From NCBI GenBank assembly GCA_026770585.1, contig MU646681.1:297247-314608 (forward strand): a stretch of DNA of 17,362 nucleotides, given 5' to 3'. Below the pieces are notes generated by a model. The model was not told the DNA's origin and ran no database searches. It was given only the letters and a program-made list of their open reading frames with translations. This DNA comes from Baffinella frigidus (Eukaryota > Cryptophyceae > Cryptomonadales > Baffinellaceae). The position numbers and the translations under genes are program-made. Shown one piece after another: positions 1 to 5,593 of the stretch (position 1 is its first letter; each line of letters opens with the position of its first letter).

Positions 1-45
1 GGGTTTGGGGTTTGGGGTTTAGGGTTTGGGGTTTGGGGTTTAGGG
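1..45 (+). repeat. Interstitial telomere-like repeat
   Basis: The window opens with TTTGGGG and TTTAGGG heptamers. The G-rich strand runs 5' to 3' into the window, which is the wrong orientation for a true left chromosome end, so this is read as an internal tract. The TTTAGGG form is the plant and algal telomere type. Confidence 0.8.
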
Positions 46-1080
46 CCCGCACGATCCCTGCCGCCGCGAGCACCTTCAGTCGCTCATTTCTAAACCCTAA
101 GCCGTGCGGTCCCTGAGGACACGCCGAACTTCAGCGACGGATAGGCCCGCCTCGGGGGAGAGGTCTCGTCACACTCGGTCGTCGTCGTCTCACGCATCTG
201 AACCTTCTATACACTCAACCACTGCATGCAGTGTGCCCCCTGTACCAGCACTGATTTCCCCTGTACTAGCAGTGCCGAACCTCATAGGCGAACTGTTTTA
301 TTTAAAAAAAAATCGGCAATGAAATTTACTACACAGAACGATTTGGGAGGCGACTCACGAGAGAGACCGGCCCACCCGAAACGTGGCCAACAAGGGCCAA
401 GGATAGATCAAGTTTTGTACCAGGAATAGTGGGCCGATGTCAGCAAATATAGGCCCACAAAAAAACAAGAACGGCCCACGATCAGTCAACTAAGGCAGTC
501 TCAGAAGGCTCCAGAAGGTTTTGTGATCCCACAACCGATCGGAAGTTCATTGTTTTCAACGCCTTTCTACTCAATGGACAGATCATTTATGTAGGTGCTA
601 ACTTTCCATCACGTGACCGTCGGCCCACGATTCCTAGTGCAAAAGCTGACTTATCCGTGGCCCTTGTTGGTCACGTTTCGGGTGGGCCGGTCTCCGAGAG
701 CAGAAGATGCTCTAGAGGGTCCCCTACCCAGAGTCATATATCACCAAGTATACAACGTAAACGAAGATAATATTCAAGCAAACATGAAGTAGTTTTCGTT
801 GAAACCCAATGTTTTGAATTAAAACAATTTGCCTATGAAATCCCTCATGTACCTGCGCCGAATCAGCGCTGATTCCTAAACCCTAAACCCTAACCACAGA
901 CACGATGCGTTTGGATCAGGCGGTAGGTGTGATGCTGGTGGCAACGGTTGCCACAATCTAGCTACTAGATAGGGACAGACGGGCCCGCCTCAGGACAGCT
1001 AGGCCCGCCTCGGGAGAGAGAGGCCCGCCTCGGGACACAACGTTCTGTCCCTAGGAAAACAACAGGCCTCCGACTGAGAC
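46..1080. other. No gene seen; GC-rich motif cluster
   Basis: The open frames here are short, overlap randomly and resemble nothing I know. The stretch holds four copies of a motif close to AGGCCCGCCTCGGG (143-156, 981-994, 1001-1014, 1021-1034; the second reads CAGG at its end). The same motif occurs in the LTRs of the element at 8949-10063. A short CCCTAAA tract lies near 877-893. A TTTGTACCAGG motif at about 413-423 recurs elsewhere in the window. Confidence 0.5.
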
Positions 1081-1197
1081 CCTAAACCCTACGGAGAATC
1101 GGGAGAGTAGCCTTGGCGATGGTGGGCAGTGGAAGTCCCTCTCCAACCTCAAGTCCCTCGCTAACGTGCGCTCTCGGCGGTGGTGCAGGTGGTGTAC

Positions 1198-1267
1198 CCT
1201 TGCCGATGGTGCGCAGCCACGCCTCCATGTCCTCCTCACTGTTCGCCGCGAACGGGTACACTACCCC
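1198..1267 (-). pseudogene. PH-domain C-terminal exon-like fragment
   Basis: Read on the minus strand, this piece contains AANSEEDMEAWLRTI. That matches the last strand and C-terminal helix of pleckstrin homology domains, which typically read A-x-S-x-E-E-x-x-x-W-x-x-A-I and carry an invariant Trp in the helix. A consistent acceptor (GTGGCAG before position 1267) and donor (GTACAC after 1198) would make a 70 bp exon. The rest of a PH domain, which needs about 100 residues, is not joined to it, and no neighbouring exon could be linked with confidence. It may be a real exon of a spliced minus-strand gene starting to the right, or a leftover fragment. PH domains bind phosphoinositides or proteins at membranes. 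The family match is by eye, and the gene status is unknown. Confidence 0.45.
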
Positions 1268-1310
1268 CTGCCACGTCCACGTACACAGGTTATGGATCGT
1301 ACAGGTTATA

Positions 1311-1349
1311 GAACAGGTCACCAGAACAGGTCGCCAGAACAGGTCACCA
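1311..1349 (+). repeat. 13 bp tandem repeat, three units
   Basis: GAACAGGTCRCCA is repeated three times head to tail, with one A/G change in the middle unit. Confidence 0.85.
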
Positions 1350-1370
1350 TCGCGCAAGAGCCCAGCCCCA

Positions 1371-1900
1371 GGGGTTACTCGCGAAAAAGGACACGCCTGT
1401 TCCTAGAGGAGCCTACAGTGGACACACCACCCCCTGTCACGCACGAGCGAACAGGTCATTGGTCATATATAGCACCATCGCGGAAGGCCAGGCCAGGCCT
1501 CGCCCCCCCCCTCTCGCTCAACCCTAGGGGTTACTCGCGGGGAAGGACACGCCTATTCCCAGAGGGAAACGCCTGTTCCCGCCACACGGTGGGCTTCGAG
1601 GGTTTCGGGACCCCTAGATTTAGCGGTAACGTGACCAAATTCGAATTAGAAAATCTTTCAAGTTAACTGCCCACAAGTTTAGTTGACTTTCGATGAAAGG
1701 TCCGTAGTCCACTGTATGGGAGGAGCATAGAGTGGATACATCACCCCTGCGAAGCGAGTTGATGGGCTACTCGCTTACCTGCGAAAAAGGACACATTTGC
1801 CAGCAGCCTAGAGTGCATGTATCCCTTCCTGCCACGCACGAGCGAGAAAAGTGCATTTATTACGGATCGAACCCAACATGGACACCATGCATTGCTACGA
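1371..1900. repeat. Degenerate copies of a GGTTACTCGCG...GGACACGC repeat
   Basis: Three related pieces start near 1371, 1527 and 1766. Each has (G)GGYTACTCGC followed by a GGACAC block. The first and third share a downstream CCACGCACGAGCGA stretch. The leading part matches the terminal inverted repeat of the complete element at 16204-16325, so these are probably old or partial MITE copies. No gene is supported here, and the open frames across it follow the repeat. Confidence 0.55.
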
Positions 1901-2190
1901 CCAGGACCCAACCCCCCCTAAACTCACCCCGATAGAGTGAGGGGGGGCGTGCAGGGGGCGAGAGAGAGAAGGGGGGGGGGGCAGATGGGGCGCAAGATTG
2001 CAAGGGGGCGGCGGCAGGATACCTGCGGGCCACAGCAGGATAGCGACAGCAGTGGATGCTGTCGCGGGACCCAGCCCAGCGCGTCCTTACACTCTCGGCG
2101 AGAGAGTGTGGGTGCGCGCAGTTGGCGAGGGGGAGAGATGGGGCGGAGGGGGTTGCGGTTTTCGGTTTTCAGTTTTCGGGCGTGCGAGAC
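1900..2190. other. Purine-rich intergenic DNA, no gene seen
   Basis: G-rich and GA-rich DNA with an 11-base G run near 1971-1981. Overlapping short frames on the plus strand have biased composition and no recognisable motif. Confidence 0.5.
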
Positions 2191-2259
2191 CTTGCCAGAG
2201 AGGAGGAAGGAGTGATGCCGCGGGCCACCCTCATGCCTCCGGACGCCCTTGGCTTTCTT
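2191..2259 (-). pseudogene. Exon-like block, copy C (3' part)
   Basis: Third, partial copy of the block described at 2378-2492. On the minus strand it keeps the second half of the frame (KKAKGVRRHEGGPRHHSF, then LLSGK) and the GGCAAG/GT junction. Here the following bases are GTCTCG, a poorer donor than in copy B. Copies C and B differ at several residues but keep the same frame. Function unknown. Confidence 0.4.
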
Positions 2260-2377
2260 AATCCTAGGGGCATCCTAATCCCCTAGGGGCACACAGCCCA
2301 GGAGCCTAACTAGCGCTATCATTAGTTGAAGGCCTTGAACGACTAGGACCGAAACGAGCGTAGAGATTATTGATTAC

Positions 2378-2492
2378 CTTGCCAGAGAGGATGAAGGAGT
2401 GAGGTCGCGGCCCGCCCTCCTGTCTCCGCACTCCCGTCGCTTTCTTGAGCGCTATCACCTCCTCCGGGTACGCGTCCGAGGGGCTCGTGTAC
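2378..2492 (-). CDS. Putative exon of unknown minus-strand gene (copy B)
   Basis: On the minus strand a 115 bp open block lies between an acceptor-like CAG (just above 2492) and a donor GTAATC (just below 2378). It encodes about 38 residues, including TSPSDAYPEEVIALKKATG, then GVRRQEGGPRPHSFILSGK. The frame is shared with copy A over its first half and with copy C over its second half, which would be unexpected if the DNA were noncoding. The ending HSFILSGK vaguely recalls an early PH-domain strand, and a PH-like fragment lies downstream on the same strand at 1198-1267. I infer, weakly, that both belong to one spliced gene that started at the MAAWFSGL exon near 3426. I do not recognise the family. 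Confidence 0.4.
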
Positions 2493-2519
2493 CTGTTTCG
2501 CAACGCCGGAGGGCCTCAG

Positions 2520-2625
2520 TATATATACCCCGTGCAGTCAGTGTATATACAGTATACAATTAGTATATACAGCATGCAGTTAGTACATACAGCATACATA
2601 TACGTATATACAGCATACAGCATAC
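2520..2625. repeat. TA-rich GTATATACAG microsatellite-like tract
   Basis: Irregular repeats of GTATATACAG and RCATRCAG separate copies A and B of the exon-like block. Many are self-complementary. Such tracts are prone to slippage and hairpins and may mark the duplication breakpoint. Confidence 0.7.
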
Positions 2626-2631
2626 GGAGAC

Positions 2632-2711
2632 AGCCCTCCTGTCTCCGGACGCCCGTTGCCTTTTTGAGCGCTATCACCTCCTCGGGATACGCGTTCGAGG
2701 GGCTCGTGTAC
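2632..2711 (-). pseudogene. Exon-like block, copy A (5' part)
   Basis: Direct duplicate of the first two thirds of copy B, from the same CAG acceptor through the frame TSPSNAYPEEVIALKKATG and GVRRQEG. It then breaks into the TA-rich tract, so the donor end is missing. The D-to-N change and silent differences from copy B keep the frame open. Confidence 0.4.
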
Positions 2712-2849
2712 CTGTTTCGGGGTCAAGGGAATAACCCACACGTGAATGCGCCATAAGTTCATAATCCTTAGGGCCCTATGGTACGCCATCCGTAGGGACA
2801 CAGGGGGGTTCCAACGGACATCGTAACCGAAACCTGGTTGATATCCAAC

Positions 2850-3055
2850 CAGCCTCCAGGCGTTGCGTCTCCGAGTCCACGCGCAACTTCCAACACACAC
2901 CCCGGCTCTTTCTCGTCCCCCACCCGCGGTGCTGAACGCCCGGGGTGCATCCTGCTTTCCGAAATTCGGGAGCAACGCTCTTGCCCGCCATCCTGGTTCC
3001 CGTGATTCTGGGAGCAACAATCGGAGTGGACTAGACATAAGGGAAGCTCAGTGCA
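2850..3055. repeat. Left copy of the duplicated segment (distal part)
   Basis: This stretch matches about 5236-5390 with many substitutions. Shared blocks include GAGTCCACRCRCAACTTCC, CACCCGCGGTGCTGAA and TTCCGTGATTCTGGGA-type runs. In both copies it lies just beyond the MAAWFSGL exon on the minus strand, so it is probably that gene's first intron or following sequence. Confidence 0.65.
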
Positions 3056-3131
3056 TCAGGGGGGGGCGCACGTCGTTGGCGATGCACTGATATCGCACGG
3101 CGCCCGCCACGGTGTTCACCAGCCATCCCAA

Positions 3132-3240
3132 GTGGCTCAAATAGTGCCCTGGAAGGTCATCGATTTTACCTTGGATCGGGGTCGGATCCGACCCCGATCC
3201 AAGGTTAATCGAAAATGCCCCAGAGCACTATTTGAGCCAC
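3132..3240. repeat. 109 bp foldback element
   Basis: Nearly the whole stretch is an imperfect palindrome centred on GTCGGATCCGAC near 3186. The ends are GTGGCTCAAATAGTGC and its reverse complement, and the inner part is CTTGGATCGGGGTCGGA against its complement. It carries no coding capacity. Confidence 0.85.
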
Positions 3241-3266
3241 CTCCAAGGGCTAGTGGGCCCGCCACA

Positions 3267-3392
3267 CCACGCCAGATCGATCGAGGGAACCCGGCACATT
3301 ATCCACGCCAGATCTGGCGTCGTTGACTTGAGTATTCAAGGGCTTTCCCCTGAAAGATGTCACAAGTGGATGTTTCGAGCCCTCTGGCGTGG
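3267..3392. mobile_element. 126 bp MITE, CCACGCCAGA family
   Basis: It starts CCACGCCAGA and ends CCCTCTGGCGTGG, an imperfect terminal inverted repeat of about 17 bp. A copy of exactly the same length lies at 17131-17256, and the interiors are clearly alike (GTTGACTTGAGTATT-type and GATGTCAMAAGYGGATGTTT blocks). A fragment of the right end also sits in the insertion at 3589-3660. Confidence 0.8.
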
Positions 3393-3426
3393 CAGTGTTC
3401 ACCAGCCCGCTGAACCACGCCGCCAT

Positions 3427-3553
3427 CCTCCCCAGCGCCGCGCTTCTCCTCCAGCCAATACCGCACAGCCTACGCAAACCGGGTCAAACGAAATACAAAC
3501 CCGGTTTGGTTCACTCAACCCGAAAATTCTAGAATCGATCGCCAAAAGCCGCA
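3427..3553. promoter_or_regulatory. Divergent promoter, left copy
   Basis: The 127 bp between the two divergent start codons is related to 5474-5593. It contains a CCAAT box (CAGCCAATACC) and a perfect 10 bp inverted repeat, CAAACCGGGT ... ACCCGGTTTG, spaced by 14 bases. The right copy has a mutated version of that inverted repeat. I infer a shared bidirectional promoter or operator-like site. No TATA box is evident. Confidence 0.5.
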
Positions 3554-3588
3554 ATGCCGGTGCCCAGGGGCTGCCGCGCGCCTGTGGC

Positions 3589-3660
3589 TTTCCTCTGAAA
3601 GATGTCAAAAGTGGATGTTTCAAGCCCTCTGGCGTGGCAGTGTTCACCAGCCCGCTGAAC
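3589..3660 (+). repeat. Templated insertion copied from 3345-3411
   Basis: The 72 bases repeat, with a few differences, the end of the upstream MITE plus its flank: TTTCCYCTGAAAGATGTC ... CTCTGGCGTGG, then CAGTGTTCACCAGCCCGC. The piece includes non-MITE flanking sequence, so it was copied from this very locus rather than transposed. Confidence 0.75.
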
Positions 3661-3711
3661 GCCGTGGCGGCGCTCGGGCTCGCGGCGGTGCTGTGCGTCA
3701 CGCTGCTGCTA

Positions 3712-3776
3712 TCGCTCTCCTCTCTCTGTCTCTATCTTTCTCTCTCTCTCTCTCTCTCTCTCTCGCTCCCTCTCTC
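3712..3776 (+). repeat. CT microsatellite
   Basis: Near-pure TC repeats inside the broken exon, with the longest uninterrupted part at about 3738-3764. Confidence 0.9.
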
Positions 3777-3823
3777 GTTCCGCACGATTCCGTGAGCCCT
3801 ACCGTCCTCGTCACACCCGAAAA

Positions 3824-4260
3824 CCCCCAAACTCCTTCACGATTTTCAGGTGGCGGGCGCCGGGTTTAGGGTTTGGGGTTTAGGAAGGGGGTGCGCACCA
3901 GTACATGAGAGAGTCTTTTGTCACGACTATGTGACACTCCTTCCACACTTTGAGCACCGAGCTTTGCCGCCACACCATCCCTGCGGAGAGCCAAAATCTG
4001 AATCTGTCTCACGTTAATTCTGAGATTCTTTCTCGGGGGAAAAAACAAAGTTCAGCAATTGGGAATATTGCCCTGCGCAACAACGTTATGTTTGTACCAG
4101 GATTTTTTAAAAAGGTGGGCGCCGCAACCGTCCATTCTGATTTGTGACCTGGCAGGGACAGCTGACCGACCCGGGCGAGTTGGCACCGGGGCGAGAAATC
4201 ATCCGAGCAGACTTTGTACCAGGAAAATCCAAAAATTGTCAACAGTGGTGTAATGAGGGG
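3824..4260. other. No gene seen; TTTGTACCAGG motifs
   Basis: A short TTTAGGG/TTTGGGG tract lies at about 3865-3884. Two TTTGTACCAGGA motifs (about 4090 and 4212) and CCGTCCATTCTGAT (about 4129) recur elsewhere (about 413, 7332, 7360, 12805-12830), which suggests remains of another dispersed repeat. No open frame is convincing. Confidence 0.5.
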
Positions 4261-4870
4261 TCCAAGGGTTTAGGTTTTAGGTTTTAGGTTTTAGAGTTTA
4301 GGGTATAGGGTTTAGGGTTTAGGGTTTAGGGTCTAGGGTTTAGGGTTTAGGGAGGGCGGGACGTGAGGTTACCGTTTAGAGAGGATGGTTTATGGAGGAG
4401 GGTTTGTGGATTATTGTTTATGGTTTATGGTTTAGTGTTGGTGGGTTGGTGGTTTGGGGTTTCATGGGTTTAGGGTTTAGGGTTTGGGGTTGTAGGGTTC
4501 AGGGTGGGACAAGCAACATTCTTTTCAACTTTTGGAAGCTGGGGTTGGCGTCTAGGTTGTAGGGCTTAGCGCTTGGAGTTTAGGGTTCAGAGTTTCTGGG
4601 TTTGCACTTTTCTTATCAACGTTCGGAGGCTGGGTTCGCGTTTAGGATGTAGGGTTTAGCGTTTAGGTTTCACATTTAGGGTTCAGGGTCCAGGGTTTAG
4701 GGTTTAGGGGACCTTTCTTATCAACGTTTGGATGCTTTCCCGCCGCGATGCGCATGTCTCGGCCCTCTAATGACGGCTGTTTGGGGATTGGGGATTAGGG
4801 TTTAGGGTTAGGGGTCAGGGATCAGGGATCAGGGATTAGGGATTAGGGTTTAGGGTTCAGGGTTTAGGGT
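4261..4870 (+). repeat. Degenerate telomere-like array, TTTAGGG orientation
   Basis: About 600 bp of TTTAGGG heptamers and variants (GGTTTAGG, GGTTTATGG, GGGATTAGGG, GGGATCAGGG), interrupted by non-repeat blocks such as a repeated TTCTTATCAACGTT-type sequence. The G-rich strand is on plus, opposite to the array at 7686-8060. Confidence 0.85.
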
Positions 4871-5401
4871 TGGGTCGACGGACTATTCTCAAGTTGACAT
4901 GCTAGGTTTGCAGTAAAACCCCGTCAACTTTGGAGCTGCAAAAGGCCCGGGCTCACCACATTGGAGAGCCCAAATAAACTGAGACAGAGTTAGGTTTCAG
5001 GGAGTTATTTTCTCTGCAATGCGCTGTCCTGAGGGTGCGCTTGGAGCGCATTGGTGCATCGACTTTTGGCAGCAGCGAGACCCACGATCGTAGATTCTGT
5101 GCTGGAGCACGCTGCTGTTGTCCGAGGGCCGCGAACCAGTTCAAGGCCTTGCGGAATCAGGTTGGTGACGGTGCGCCAGGTCACCACTCGCTGAACAGCA
5201 CGCCTGGGCTGAACGAGCGCCCGCGGGCCTCCACCCTCTGCATTTCTGAGTCCACACACAACTTCCAACAAACACTCCAGCGCTTTCTACACTCTCACCC
5301 GCGGTGCTGAAGCCTCTTGCCCGGGTTGCTTCCTGGTTTCCGTGATTCTGGGACAAGTTGAAAACTCGCTTGGAAGCTCGGTGCAGCAGGGGGGGACGCA
5401 C
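4871..5401. other. Region downstream of the minus MAAWFSGL exon
   Basis: The part from about 5236 is the right copy of the segment also found at 2850-3055. On the minus strand it would be the first intron or later exons of the gene starting at 5473. I could not find a second exon that holds up in both copies. Minus frames across 5005-5270 are open but have no recognisable motif. Confidence 0.4.
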
Positions 5402-5473
5402 GTCGTCGGCGATGCACTGATATTGCGCGGCGCCCGCCACGGTGTTCACCAGCCCGCTGAACCACGCCGCCAT
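5402..5473 (-). CDS. First exon of unknown minus-strand gene
   Basis: An ATG at 5473-5471 on the minus strand starts a 24-codon block, MAAWFSGLVNTVAGA to QCIADD, followed exactly by a GTGCGT splice donor. The same start and frame occur in the left cassette copy at 3426, where they are interrupted by an insertion. Similarity in the reading frame drops off after the donor. The gene is divergent from the collagen-like gene, with 120 bp between the start codons, so the two probably share a promoter. Downstream exons should lie to the left (below 5400) but were not identified. The short amphipathic start is not enough to name a family. That this is an exon at all is an inference from conservation plus the donor. 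Confidence 0.45.
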
Positions 5474-5593
5474 CCTCTCCCGCGGCAACGCGTTTCTCTC
5501 CGGTCAGTGGCGAAAGCACACGCAAATCGGATCAAACAAATTCAAATCCGTTTGATTCAGCCAACCAATAAAAATCGATCTCGAAAAGCCGCA
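5474..5593. promoter_or_regulatory. Divergent promoter, right copy
   Basis: The 120 bp between the minus MAAWFSGL start and the plus collagen-like start holds an imperfect inverted repeat, CAAATCGGAT ... AATCCGTTTG, and a CCAAT box (CAACCAATAAAA). Both have counterparts in the left copy. The bases just before the plus ATG (AAAGCCGCA) are the same in both copies. Confidence 0.5.

Larger units (their letters stand above)
3123..3394. mobile_element. Composite insertion with 11 bp target duplication
   Basis: Comparison with the intact right cassette shows a 272 bp insert. It consists of a foldback (3132-3240) plus a 126 bp MITE (3267-3392). The flanking repeat GTGTTCACCAG occurs once in the right cassette and twice here. 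Target duplications of 9-11 bp are typical of Mutator-like elements, but the insert's own ends do not form a clear TIR, so the class is uncertain. Confidence 0.65.
3056..3426 (-). pseudogene. Broken first exon of MAAWFSGL-type gene (left copy)
   Basis: On the minus strand an ATG at 3426-3424 begins MAAWFSGLVNT, as in the right copy at 5473. The exon is cut by a 272 bp insertion (3123-3394) flanked by an 11 bp duplication, GTGTTCACCAG (3112-3122 and 3395-3405). Beyond the insertion the exon resumes with the LVNTVAGA frame and then a donor-like GTGCGC. Relative to the right copy, the resumed part has three coding differences (A to V, Q to R, D to N), and a stop follows the donor if it is not spliced. 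With the insertion in place the product would shift into MITE sequence, so this copy is probably dead. The protein family is unknown to me. Confidence 0.6.
3554..3823 (+). pseudogene. Broken first exon of collagen-like gene (left copy)
   Basis: The ATG at 3554 starts MPVPRGCRAPVA, close to MSVPRGFRAPVA of the intact gene at 5594. The frame is broken after 12 residues by a 71-72 bp insertion (3589-3660) that leads to TGA. The homology then resumes in another frame with the membrane-anchor sequence (ALGLAAVLCVTLL). A CT microsatellite of about 60 bp (about 3712-3776) then sits where the intact gene has two or three bases. Similarity ends near 3823 at CCGTCCTCGT. None of the downstream collagen exons follow, so this is a truncated relic of the duplicated cassette. 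Confidence 0.75.

Noticed and set aside
1-45. True chromosome end
   Set aside because: The G-rich strand orientation at the left edge is that of an internal or right-end telomere, and similar tracts occur throughout the window.
1937-2286. Overlapping plus-strand open frames
   Set aside because: Composition is driven by G-rich low-complexity DNA, and the frames run antisense through the exon-like copy C.
5342-5593. In-frame extension upstream of the collagen-like ATG
   Set aside because: It overlaps the divergent exon and promoter, and similarity between the two cassette copies follows the minus frame there. The ATG at 5594 is matched in the left copy.
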